Part shown: positions 32,764 through 43,930 of the stretch, piece after piece
Layout of the letters: every line of letters begins with the position of its first letter
Numbering within the stretch: the first letter of the stretch is position 1
From: Helichrysum umbraculigerum
Lineage: Eukaryota > Streptophyta > Magnoliopsida > Asterales > Asteraceae
Length of the DNA stretch: 64,000 bases
Reading direction: 5' to 3'
Assembly: GCA_949592205.1 (NCBI GenBank)
Contig: CATIUR010000003.1
Span: 163,917,759 to 163,981,758, forward strand
Made by a program: the position numbers and the translations under genes
The notes under the pieces: generated by a model
What the model was told of the DNA's origin: nothing
The model's database searches: none
The model's input: only the letters and a program-made list of their open reading frames with translations

Positions 32764-33599
32764 TGCATAGATTGAAAGCAACGGTTACTTTTAATGAAAG
32801 AGTCATTTGTGTAAATATTAAAAGTTAGAGAATCAAAAATGTAAAATATGTACTTTTTATTTATTTTGTTAATTGGCCAAACGCATCATTACTTTTGTGT
32901 TATCAACATCATAGTAAGACCGTATTTTTATTACTATTATCATTATTATTTTTATTTTTATTAATAGTATTATTATTTAATTATTTATGTTTCTTTTTTC
33001 AGCTATTTTTTCCGTTTGTCATTTTTTGTTTCAACAATATTAGTCTTCTGGATTTAGTTCCTTCGACTTACCAAACAAGAATTGATCACTAGGGTAAACG
33101 TGTTGAGTTTAATACAGTAGCTGATATGAATTAGATAGGATATTCATGTTGTACCGACTCGTGTGTAAATAAATTGGACCAAAATGAGCCCATGAAAAGC
33201 CATAGCCCAAAAAGGTCGTCATATACCAGATTAGGATTAGGATTGGGATTTTTCCTTTTTAAAAGGAATTAACCTGCGATCACATGAATGATTTTCGCAT
33301 CATGGCATTTTGATTCAATTATCACCCAGAAAGAGAGAGACAAAAAAAGAAAAATAAAATAAAATAAAGGTTCATATAAAATACAACCGACTGATTTTCT
33401 CATTAGATAAATTATCTAGTGTAAATGTGTAATTCGGCCTATTTTGGTTGATTTTATGAGTCTTAAAATTGGGCCTAGTCCAGAAAACTACACCGTAAAA
33501 TCCAGTGCAAGTGTTCTGGGCCTTGTAAACAAAATCCACGAAATGAGTGATTGTACTTATCCTAGCTTTCTGATTTTCGTAGTAATGTTACATTACACA
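32764..33599. other. AT-rich spacer
   Basis: A T-rich low-complexity run (32920-33000) and no recognisable gene. Confidence 0.5.
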
Positions 33600-33607
33600 C
33601 TTTAAAA

Positions 33608-36600
33608 TAGAGATGCGCAAAAACCGGTTTTGGTCAAACCCGACCCGACCCGACCCGAAACCGGTTTTGGTCAAACTTGGTCAAAACCGGTTTGGCCCAA
33701 AACCGGTTCGGGTTCAACCCGATTTGGGCACCCAAAAACCCCAACCCGACCCAAACCGGTTTGGGTAGGGTCCAAACCGGTTCGTTTTTTTCCTTAACTT
33801 TGTAGAACATTAGTAATGGAAACATAATTGATCAATAACATAACCAAAAGGCTTCTAAATCTCCTTAAAAATATTATTGAATCCGAAAATTCTATATAAT
33901 TCAAAGTGAGTTGATACTTTCAAGGAATGTTTTACTAAATGCAAGGAAACATGTGCATAAAAAGTGATACTGTATGCATAAAGAGTTGTACATTTCCGTG
34001 TGTTTAGTAAAAACTTCCTTGCATTTATCAAACACGTTTTAGCATTAGGCTTTTTAAGGATAAACAATGTTTGGAGCAAATTTTTTTTATTGAATTGGTA
34101 GAACATTAGTAATACAAACGTAATTGAACAATAACTTAAACAAAAGTCTTCTAAGTCTTCATAATACAATTACAACTAAAAATATAAAATATACCAACGA
34201 ATACATTTCGAGCTTCGGCATGGCCATCACCCGAAAATGTAATCGTGTAGTAATCTTCAACTTGTATTAATCTTCAAAAGTCGAAATCTTCTTCGGAGGT
34301 AGCCTCGCGCGAAGCTTGATCAAGAGCAATTTCTTCGTCGGAAAGTGATATTGTTACACCTTCATCCACCTCGATATTGTGTATGTCTTCTTCGTATTCC
34401 ATTTCACCTTCAAGACTTGATACATTTTGTATGCGTTCCGCGGCGTCCAAGTGATCCTTCAAGCAAATGCACATCTCTAAGGAGGCCGGTGTGAGTCTTG
34501 TTCTTCGTATAGATAATACCCTGCCACTAAGAGAAAAAGCGGATTCCGAAGCTACCGTAGAAGCTTGGACGGTTAGTAAATCTCGGGCCATGATGGCTAG
34601 AACGGGAAATTGAGATTCCCTCTCTTTCCACCAAGCCAAAATATCAAATTGTTCGAACTCATTGGGTAGAATAGTGGCCAAAAAATCCGTAGTCGTATAT
34701 CTCCCATATTCGTTAGTGGTATTTTGGTTACCATCACCCCTTGCCCGTTTATTGTTTTCTTGTCTTAAACTATTATAAAAGTTTAGCATTGGATTGCTAG
34801 AAGAAGATGAAGAAAACATTGGGTTAGCCGTACTACCGGACACATGTGTGGTTGAACTATATTTTTGAAAATATACGCCAAATAAATCTCCCAAATATTT
34901 GTTAAAATCCTTTTTTGCATTATGTGAAAACATTGGGTCGGCCTCATTCAAATCCAAATTGTGACAAATGTTATCGATAAGCATTTCCACCCCGGTAACG
35001 TTCAAACAAGGGTTCATTGCGGCGGAACAAGTAATTACCGGTGGCATTTCTTGAAAATATTTTTTTAGTTTTTCTTTCATGGGAGCCACCATTTCTTCAA
35101 ATAAAGGACCTTCATACAAGTAGTCGTTTAATTTTGTAGTCATTAACCAAATTTGATTAAGCACCAAATGACTAGTTGGATAATAAACACCCGATAATAA
35201 AGTGGTCGCGGTTTTGAAAAGTTTGAGCAATTCGACCATCTTTTTAATATACTCCCAATATGCGATTGGAAATGGTATTACAAGACCTTTTGTAACAAGA
35301 TGATCATGAAAAACTTGTAAAGTATCGCGTTGGCGTAAACCACATACAAACATATGGTAGGTCGAATTCCATCTAACGGGCATGTCCCAATTAGGGGTTA
35401 AAAAAATAGAATTCGTTTCCTTGCACAATTTCATATAAGATTTGTATCTAGCTTTACCCTTTTGAAAAACGTCTTGCAACATAGTTTTAAACCTCGTTTT
35501 TACTTCGTCTACATCTTCAACCGCTAGTCCGGCTTGCACAACCAAGTTAATGATGTGTGCAACACATCGACTATGATAAAAAATGCCCTTCAATGGTGGT
35601 GCGTATTTTAGTATTAATTTTGAAACGGCAAGTGTATTATTACTAGCGTTGTCAAAAGATATTGAAAAAACCTTTTCTTCCAATTTAAACATTTTAATCA
35701 CACTTCGTAACATGTAAAATAAGTTTTGACCCGTGTGAGGATACTCAAAGTCTTCAAAAGCAATTGTACGTTTCATCATTTGCCAAGTTGCGGGATCAAC
35801 CCAATGTGCGGTTACACAAAGGTACGAACCGGGCAAACCATGAGGAGCCGACCAAACATCGGTTGTTAATGATACACATGTATTTAAATTTTCAAAACCG
35901 ATTTTTAATTGTTTTTTAGCATCTTTCCACAATTTAAGGGCATCCCGTTTAAGAGTAGTACGACTTACATTGTTATATCGCGGTTGAAGAGTGGTTTGAA
36001 TCACCCTAGTAAGCCGAGGGTTGTCGAAGTGGTTGAAAGGCAAAGCTTCTTGAATCACATAACCCGCAAAAGCTTGTCGACACCGTTCCACATCGTATGT
36101 AAATATAGAACCATCTACTCCCATTGAAGATTGACCACTTGCTTCCGGATTACCTCTAAGTCCCACACAATGCTTCTCGGTATGATTTTTCAACGTGGTG
36201 TTGGAGTCGGGTTTGAAGAACATCTTACAACGTTTACAATGAGCTTTAATCAAACCATCCGACAACAACACTTTGTCGTAAGCACCCCAAATCTCCGGAT
36301 TTCTTTTGTTGGGCAATTGTTTCACAATCGTTGGTGCATTTGAAGAACCAACACCATGGGAAGCCGAAGAAGATTGAGTTGCCATGAGAATATAGTATAC
36401 GTTTTTGAGTTTTTTGAGTTTTTGTAGATATGTATGAGTGTTTGGAAGTTGTGAATGAACCTAAACTCAAGCCTTGTATTTATAGTGATTTGGAATGGCA
36501 AAAATGTAAAAAAAATATAACAAAAAACGGCTAGAAACCTCAAAAAAACGGATAGTTTTTCAAAAATTCAAAAAAATCCCAAAAAACCGGTTTCAAACCG

Positions 36601-36797
36601 GTTTTCAACCCGGTTTTCAAACCGGTTCCGGTCAAACCGGTTTTGAACCGGTTCCAACGTTCCAAAGGCCAAACCGGTTTCAACCCTACGGGTTGGGTAT
36701 AACCCGAACCGGTTTTGGTAAAAACCGGTTTTGACCGGTTCGGGTTCGGTTTGGAATCGGGTCGGGTCTTGAAACCCGGTTTGAATTTGCATGCCTA
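33608..36797 (-). mobile_element. Complete hAT transposon, 3190 bp
   Basis: The termini TAGAGATGCGCAAA and (read inward from the right) TAGGCATGCAAATT are imperfect inverted repeats, and a perfect 8-bp duplication CTTTAAAA flanks the element (33600-33607, 36798-36805). Both subterminal regions (33620-33790, 36580-36790) are packed with AACCGGTTTT and ACCCGACCCG units, plausible transposase-binding sites. The interior encodes one uninterrupted transposase. A direct duplication of about 65 bp (33797-33862 and 34094-34162) brackets a segment related to the MITE at 36886. All parts needed for autonomy appear present. Confidence 0.9.
34274..36385 (-). CDS. hAT transposase, BED zinc finger, 703 aa
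   Basis: An intact single-exon ORF starting MATQSSSASHGVGSS. It has a BED-type zinc finger (C50, C53, H68, with H72/C73), the hAT catalytic residues in their usual settings (D176 in TTDVWSAP, D245 in SFDNASNN, E614 in VASESAFS), a conserved tryptophan motif RWNSTYH near 339, and a C-terminal dimerisation block (FDILAWWKERESQFPVLA... SIRRTRLTP). It ends in an acidic tail. The family cuts and pastes DNA between TIRs with 8-bp duplications. It resembles RICESLEEPER-like proteins, some of which are domesticated, but the TIRs and perfect duplication around it argue for a mobile element gene. The ATG is the first in frame, 412 bp from the element's right end. Confidence 0.93.
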   Translation of the reverse strand: MATQSSSASHGVGSSNAPTIVKQLPNKRNPEIWGAYDKVLLSDGLIKAHCKRCKMFFKPDSNTTLKNHTEKHCVGLRGNPEASGQSSMGVDGSIFTYDVERCRQAFAGYVIQEALPFNHFDNPRLTRVIQTTLQPRYNNVSRTTLKRDALKLWKDAKKQLKIGFENLNTCVSLTTDVWSAPHGLPGSYLCVTAHWVDPATWQMMKRTIAFEDFEYPHTGQNLFYMLRSVIKMFKLEEKVFSISFDNASNNTLAVSKLILKYAPPLKGIFYHSRCVAHIINLVVQAGLAVEDVDEVKTRFKTMLQDVFQKGKARYKSYMKLCKETNSIFLTPNWDMPVRWNSTYHMFVCGLRQRDTLQVFHDHLVTKGLVIPFPIAYWEYIKKMVELLKLFKTATTLLSGVYYPTSHLVLNQIWLMTTKLNDYLYEGPLFEEMVAPMKEKLKKYFQEMPPVITCSAAMNPCLNVTGVEMLIDNICHNLDLNEADPMFSHNAKKDFNKYLGDLFGVYFQKYSSTTHVSGSTANPMFSSSSSSNPMLNFYNSLRQENNKRARGDGNQNTTNEYGRYTTTDFLATILPNEFEQFDILAWWKERESQFPVLAIMARDLLTVQASTVASESAFSLSGRVLSIRRTRLTPASLEMCICLKDHLDAAERIQNVSSLEGEMEYEEDIHNIEVDEGVTISLSDEEIALDQASREATSEEDFDF

Positions 36798-36885
36798 CTT
36801 TAAAATAATAAATTATAACTACCAATGTTCATTATCTCATTATATCAATTGTTGAACACCTAGAAAAAGTAAGTGTTTTGCTTTA

Positions 36886-37016
36886 GGGAGCTGATAAATC
36901 CAATGATACTTTTACTAAATTCACGGACACAGGTGCATAATCAGTTGTACAGTAAGCATTAAGAGCTGTACATTTCCGTGAATATAGTAAAAATATCCTT
37001 GGATTTATCAGCTCCC
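36886..37016. mobile_element. 131-bp foldback MITE, Mutator-like
   Basis: GGGAGCTGATAAATCCAA and TTGGATTTATCAGCTCCC are inverted ends. A perfect 9-bp duplication TTTGCTTTA flanks it (36877-36885, 37017-37025). A diverged relative lies inside the hAT element (about 33908-34040). Confidence 0.85.
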
Positions 37017-37025
37017 TTTGCTTTA

Positions 37026-37561
37026 TATGACAATGACAACGAAAGATCTTATATGTATATATTTAATAAAGAGAAGGTCGTGATAATTAAAAAGATATTC
37101 TACACTAATTGGTAACGACATTAGAAAAATGATTTGATTACAAAAATTTTACAAATTTTATTTACAAAACGATGTAGTTCCACTTATATGAAGAGAGAGA
37201 AAGAAGGGTTAAAACATGTTAACTAATATGATAGTGACAAATCGGTTTCTCAACTTTGTTTGTATATAATTTTTTGTATAAAGGAGGTCGCATAATTGAA
37301 GTTCAAGTAACGTGGCGATATTCAACCGCACGCTCCGCCGGTATGTTTCGGCCAACGTACGTGTCCTCTCATTTACCTTTTAATCATTTGCTTACTTCAC
37401 TAAACGACGAAAACATACATTTTTAATCCATTATTTTTACACAAAATTGTCACTTTATCCGCTAAAAGAATCTAAGTTTATTTAATTATTCATTACTTCC
37501 TCTTTTACGAAAAGCTCAATATTAAACTTCATGTATGTATGAGTCTAAAATGTTAGAATAT
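37026..37561. other. AT-rich spacer
   Basis: No gene or element was recognised. Confidence 0.5.
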
Positions 37562-37569
37562 CATGTATG

Positions 37570-37924
37570 CAGTGACGAAGTTTGACCGAATTATTTAGGA
37601 GGGTCAAAGCCACTTGACGTAAAAAGGATGTGTGTACCTATGCATTTACGTTAACTAAAAATCCACCAAGTGTTTAAATCTTTATTATCATATACTAAAA
37701 TTTAATTTCTATAAGATATTGAAAAATAAAAATATAAAGAAAATTGATAATAGTGAAAATATCAATTACTCTATTATACTTAGCATAGAGAAACCCCAAT
37801 TATCTTAGCTATCGTAACACGTTGTAAACATTTATATATTACAAAGTAATAGATATATACCAACGCTAACTCGAATTTTAGGGGGGCCACAGCCCCTCCT
37901 TCCCCTAATAAAGCTCCGTCCTTG
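37570..37924. mobile_element. Non-autonomous hAT element, 355 bp
   Basis: The ends CAGTGACGAAGTTT and AAAGCTCCGTCCTTG are inverted. A perfect 8-bp duplication CATGTATG flanks it (37562-37569, 37925-37932). The GGGGGGCCACAGCCCC tract near the right end resembles the interior of the MITE at 28510. Confidence 0.85.
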
Positions 37925-37932
37925 CATGTATG

Positions 37933-38773
37933 GGTTAATAATTGTTGTCTTCCATAGCAACAATAGAACCTGCGTGTAAAAGAAAATAATACTCCGTAAC
38001 TTTTAGTGCGCCATCCAAACAAATTATTGGGACCATATATTAAAGTCAAAATGAATATAGAATTAGTACAAGGCAAAATGATTATTATGTGTGTTTATTT
38101 ATGTAAAATAAAATTATAAGCTGATATCTATCTATTATGTAAAGATACCCTTTTTTACTGTAGCAATGACAGGGGTGACATCGGGACCTTTTTCATTGGC
38201 TCACCAAAAAGCAAGATTTAAGCTTTAAATTAAATATCATAAAAAATCAAGCGTATATGTTAAGTATATGGAATGGTTGTATGAGTTAGCCTTAAATCAA
38301 TGAATCCGGGTTTAAGCCATAGCAGTGGCAGTTATTACTTACTTATTTTTATACAACCTTTTCCATTTTTAATAGTTCATGATAAAGAAAAAAAAAAGTA
38401 GTGTATATTTATTTTATAGTTTAGCTTGATTTGAGTTTTTATATACTTTGTAGTTTAGTTTAGCTTAATGATATCCAACTTGCTTTACCATTTTTATAAT
38501 TGTTGAATATATGCAATAATAGTTAGTTGACTCTCTTTTAACTTAATACTAACATCAATCAAGATCAACATATTTAAGAACTTTAAGAGGTCTAATTACA
38601 TACGAACACAAGTCATATAAGATGTGAAAATCAATATCCTTATCAAATATACGCTTAAATACTTTATTGATATTTCACTGTCTTCATCTACATAGTCTGA
38701 ACTAACATAATTAGTTACTCATTATTATAGTCATAAACATCTTTTTTCCATTTTTATCAAACACCATTCCTAA

Positions 38774-38838
<65 letters not shown>

Positions 38839-40220
38839 TGATTAACATTAATCTATAACGTTAATCTTTCTAAACATGGGCCGTGTATTAAACGGCCTTG
38901 GGATCTAGTATATAGATGGAAAGTGGAGATGGACAACCTCGTTCAATTCACATGCAAATACGATAAAACAAATGACTTTCCTAAATTCGATGAGTCTTCA
39001 GTCAAACCAAGCCCATCACCCATGTTCAACTTTTCCTACTCAATTATTTATCATTTAATCCGTTATATATTTAAGCACACGCACATTATAAGATTTTATT
39101 TTTATTATTCATTTAAATTTAATTTAATACTACATTACATTACATCATATAATAAAAAATAAACAAAAGCTAGCTATATATATATATATCATGCCGTATC
39201 AAAACTTTTTTGTATCAATATAATTATAATAATTTAGATATGAATATTTTGATTGCAAGGAGACAAAGATGTTTTTTCGACCCCGTTTATATATAAAAAT
39301 AATCCCATAATCTTGAAGACAATGACCAAAGCACAGAGAAGGCCTGGCTCTTAAAATAAACAATTAATTCACACTACATTTAGCTAGGCTAACTTCATTT
39401 TCTACACATATTATACATCAAAATATCAAATGAAGCATTTATATAGTGATCATATGTTTTTATTATATTATATATATAATATAATATATACTACGTACAT
39501 AGATTATATATGCTGTATAATTTGCATTTAGTTTGAATACAAAGTATAAAATAGCTATTGTTGTAATTAATGACAAATTGTAAAAATGCATTAAGAATGC
39601 AAACTATTTATATACCCTTGAGAATTGAAGATAAAAGGTAATTAATCATGCATGCATCATCTATAAGAAGTGAGCTTAATTATATACCAACTGTTTTCTG
39701 CTTTGAGTTGTCTATGTTAAGTTACATATATATAGATTGATCATATCATTGATGGGTCAAAAGTGGATGTTGACTTTCATTTTTAACCTCTCGATCACTC
39801 CCTCAGCCAAAAGCTAATCTTTATATTACTATGTGACAGTGTTATATAATTGGGGTTATATATATATACAATATTGTAGAACATATATATTCTTGATTTA
39901 TGAAAGCAACTTAATTAGACTTTTGTTACCAAATACTGTAAACAAATTAATTAAGTTTATTGGTTGTATGATGTTAATGTATGATGATATCATCTTTATA
40001 CATCTCATATTTGAATGTCACCCTTCTTATAAAATTAACTATATATGGAAAAGAAGTACGTACTACATTTGCAATTCTCTATTTTGCTGTATATAAATGG
40101 ACATAAAGGGGGACAATTCAATTTAAAGTATATATATATTGGTTAGTTGCTAATGTCTATATATAGTTGTATTTGGAAATCATAATATATAGGATCGTAT
40201 CGTGTGTGTATATATATATA
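37933..40220. other. Long AT-rich intergenic stretch
   Basis: A (TA)n microsatellite occupies about 38777-38836. Several other TA-rich tracts and no credible gene were seen. Isolated TACTCCGTA at 37990-37998. Short ORFs here have no recognisable content. Confidence 0.5.
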
Positions 40221-41879
40221 GACTTGGGATCCTGTGAGAACAAGATAAATCCGTGAGAATTGTGAGAACATATCCTGGCCTTACATCTGATCTCATCAAA
40301 ATTATCCAAAATGGCGGTGGCAAAGTTGTAATTTTTACAACTTTCATATGTAAGGGTCAATTTCGTCATTGAACTTAAATTAGGTTTGCGTATTTTGTTC
40401 TTTCATACTGCACAAAACACTTCTTCATTGTTAATCTTCATCCTCCAATCGTCCATTCATCCATTCGTCTGTGTTTTTCAGTGATTTACATCGCTGTAGA
40501 TATGAAATTATAAAAACTTAACATAAAATTTTATGTTAACATAAAAAATGAATAGCTTCACATGGTATAATACTGTGTTAACATATTTTAAAAAAAATAT
40601 TCATCTGTGAATAAGACTGTGTTAAGCTAAAACTTCAGTTAGCTGTGAATATGAAATTATAAAAACTTAACATAAAATTTTGTGTTAACATAAAAAAATA
40701 AAAAGCTTCACATGGTAGAATACCGTGTTAAGCTATTTATCCTCAAACTTTACATGCCGTGAATATGAAATTATAAAAACTTAACATTAAATTTTTTGTT
40801 AACATAAAAAAATGAAAAGCTTCACATGGTAGAATACCGTGTTAAGCTATTTATCTCAGACTTTACATCGCTGTGAATATGAAATTATAAAAACTTAACA
40901 TAAAATTTTGTGTTAACATATAAAAATGAAAAGCTTCACGTGGTAGAATACTGTGTTAAATTATTTATCTCAAACTTTACATTGTTGTGAATATGAAAAA
41001 ATGAAAAGTTTCACACGGTATAAAACTATGTTAATTTATTTTAAAAAAAGATTCATCTATGTTAATTTATTTATCTTAAACTTCGCATATGAAAAATAAA
41101 AAGCTTCACATAGTATAATGTTGTGTTAAGGTATTCTAAAAAAAATTAATCTATATTAATAATGAGTTAAGTTATTAATCTTAAACTTCACATCGATAAT
41201 ATTAACTGAATATGAAAAAAAGAAAAGCTTCACACAGTATAATACTGTGTTAAGTTATTTAAAAAAAATTCATCTCTAGTAATAAGAAGTTAAGTTATTT
41301 ATCTTTAAACTTCACATGAATACTATCAAGTGAATATGAAAAATGAAAAGCTTCACACTGTGTTAACTTAATAGTCTTTCACATCTATAAAAAAAAGGGA
41401 AAGTAGTAAAGTAAAAATAAAACCTGATTCTTGATTTGGTTGTTTATCTTCATCAACATCAGATGGTGGTGGTGTAAATTCTTCGATAAAATCAAAAATT
41501 CGCGTCTTTGGATTCTTCATTTCGAAAAATTATGACCGATATATCACATAGATTTCTTCAGCAAATTAATAAAACACGATGGAGAAGAAAGGTTTAATTT
41601 GCTGGATAAAACACAATGCAGAAGAAAAGGGTTTTCCAAAATCGTTGAAGGAGAAAGGTTTTTGATGAAGGAAAAAAGCTATGGAGGATGCTGTATGACG
41701 GAAGAAGTATCGAAAGAAAACCTAAAATAGGTAAATGACCAAACTGTCCCTTACATCTAAAAGTTGTGAAAATTACAAATGTGCCACCGCGAATTTGGAA
41801 ATTTTTGATGGGATAGGATGAATGGTCAGGATATGTTCTCACTGTTCTCACGGAATGCCCTTGTTCTCACCAGAACCCA

Positions 41880-41884
<5 letters not shown>
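40221..41884. mobile_element. (TA)n-anchored terminal-inverted-repeat element, MULE-like
   Basis: It is bounded by (TA)n tracts on both sides. The ends form long imperfect inverted repeats of about 160 bp: GACTTGGGATCCTGTGAGAAC at left, AGGGTTGGGTTCTGGTGAGAAC read inward from the right. They share CGTGAGAA, AACATATCCTG and GGCGGTGGCA. The interior has no transposase. It consists of repeats of about 120 bp (40490-41380) and, on the minus strand at about 41520, a short ORF start (MKNPKTRIFDFIEEFTPPP). Long TIRs suggest Mutator; the duplication cannot be read because the target is TA repeat. Confidence 0.6.
40490..41380. repeat. Imperfect tandem repeats of about 120 bp
   Basis: Seven or eight decaying units share GTGAATATGAAATTATAAAA, ACTTAACATAAAATTTT, AAAAGCTTCACATGGTA and TGTGTTAAGCTATTTATC. 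Units to the left are most alike; those to the right are shorter and more divergent. Confidence 0.75.
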
Positions 41885-41921
<37 letters not shown>

Positions 41922-42159
41922 ACTCAGAATTTTATAATGCTTGGATAATTAAGTGGATAGATCTTAAATAATTCAAAATTACTCAAGTAAAGGACATCCT
42001 AAACTAAACTTCCATTACACATTGTTCTGTCTCTTGTCTTAGGAGGGTACATTCAATCGAAAACTCAAGCGTCCAAATTTTAAGGAACTTACTGTTGACT
42101 TGCTACACGGATATATCATAGCAAACGCTAGAGCAAGCACGCCGTCAAAATTTGCAAAT

Positions 42160-43036
42160 AAAAGTTGCTGGAAACAGGCATTACCCGCCGGTTTGACCAC
42201 CTAAGCCGCCGGCTTCACCCCTTGAGCCGCCGAGTGATTTAAAGTTTTCATGAACAGAACCTAACTCAATATTAAAGGCTACAGGAGCCGCCGGTTAGGG
42301 TTATTACCCGCCGGTTTCCAACCAACAAGAACAACACGCCGGCTAGGGCTTGAAGCAGCAGGCTTCATAGCCCAGACCAGCGATCTGCAGATGCTGTTCA
42401 AGCCTTAATCCGAAACAAAAACCCCAAAATCATCAAACCAAAGTATTCAATCGATTATATACAACAATAACCACTTTAAAATGCTAACCAACTACACATA
42501 TCATCATATATAATCATCAATCACATCCATAATCCAAAACCCTAAATTATTAATATGTATTATACATATATATATGATGAACACTTACAATTCAAGGATG
42601 ATGATGATGATCTAGTGATGAAGATGAAGCTATAGCAAGATCACAAGCAACCTCACAATCTCTCTTTCTATTTCTTTCTTTGATTTTTACTAGATATGTG
42701 TGTGTATATTAGTTGAGAGAAAAAGATCAGGAAAAGGGAAAATAAGAAAGTTAGGTCGGTCACCTCCCTTTTAACCCACTTTCACTTGTACAAAATAATA
42801 CCCCTTCTAAACCTATTGTCTGGAACCCGAAAATACCCGCAAGACAATAAACTTTATTTTACCGTCAGGCTCAACTATTTAAAACAAATACTATTTTATT
42901 AGTCACAATAATTCCTGTGACCCTTTTACTTATTTATTTTCAAATAAACCAACAATATAATTCCTAACTCATTTAAATAATTAGTTAAATCCGGAAATAT
43001 ACCATAAACGTCTAGGCCCGGTAACAGGATGTTACA
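42160..43036 (-). repeat. Truncated LTR related to the second chromovirus family
   Basis: It ends GGATGTTACA, the inverted LTR start TGTAACATCC also seen at 51237 and 58745. Upstream blocks match that family in order: ATTGTCTGGAACCC, ACCGTCAGGCTCAAC, and a downstream CG-rich array, here built of CCGCCGG units (42180-42345). The left end is not defined and no partner LTR is present. It is either a solo or a truncated LTR. Confidence 0.6.
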
Positions 43037-43156
43037 TCACTACTCCTCCCTGTCTCAGCAGGCGGAAAAAACCCATGTCTACCTCTGGGTTCGATTCAAG
43101 AATTACAGGCTTCATGTTTTTTACAGGCGCAAACCTAGCAACCCAGACTTGAGGGT

Positions 43157-43747
43157 TCACCCATTGTAGAACCCCCTACTGTCAGAAGGAATGACCTTGT
43201 CATCAACATAGAAGAATCCCTCTTTCCACCCCCTCCAACCATCAAGCCTGGTACCACAAAAATTGGTGTTTTTCCCTCCTCGCTTAGCCACCGAAAACCA
43301 ACTCTCCGGTGAATTAGTTATTGTGAATTGAGACGAAAAATATAACAAGGTAGGTTCTTTCCTGTGTAACCTACAGTATACCTCAAACATGATAATCTTC
43401 TGAAGCCCTAGGGGATGTAGCTGGGAAAACCCTATGCCATAATACTTTAACAGGGATATCAAGAAGGGGGAATGAGGAAGCCTAAAATTGCTAATGGAAA
43501 ATCAATCAGAATATACAGTTACCTTCCCTGCGGGCGGCATATGGGCCCGCTGAGAAGGTAAAGGAGCAACCGCCTCAAAGAGATCTATGCAGGGAAAGCG
43601 GGAAATCAACTCTAAAAGGGCATCTCCGTTTATCTCACTCCAGATGCCATCCACTGTACCACCGAAAAATTGAGCAGTAACCTTGGCCATAGGTCCACTC
43701 ATAAGAGAGGTGGCGACGGAAGTGGTGGCGGATGACGACAGTTCCAT
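43157..43747 (-). pseudogene. Putative gypsy-type transposase-domain protein (PF04195-like), in-frame stop
   Basis: A single reading frame starts MELSSSATTSVATSLMSG and runs to 43157, broken only by a TGA at 43502-43504. The part after the stop contains NFRLPHSPFLISLLKYYG and GFSQLHPLGLQKII, a pattern I recognise from plant proteins annotated with the putative gypsy-type transposon domain. The position of the TGA corresponds to an aromatic residue, so a Trp codon changed by one base is the simplest explanation. The usual long C-terminal part is missing. A TATA box lies at 43921-43930 on the same strand. Confidence 0.55.
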
Positions 43748-43920
43748 TATTTAAACAAAATTAAACAAATAATCTAAGGATACAAAAGAAAGAACACAGG
43801 AGCAAGAAAACAAACCTAAAATGATCGCCGGAATTCTAAGGAAACGTCGGAAGTTGCAGAGGAAAGAGAATAAAATGCGTACAAATGAAAGCGTAAAAAG
43901 GAAGAATTGAAAATCATCCC

Positions 43921-43930
43921 CTATTTATAG
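43921..43930 (-). promoter_or_regulatory. TATA box of the gypsy-type domain gene
   Basis: Minus-strand CTATAAATAG lies 174 bp upstream of the ATG at 43747, a normal spacing for a short 5' UTR. Confidence 0.55.
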
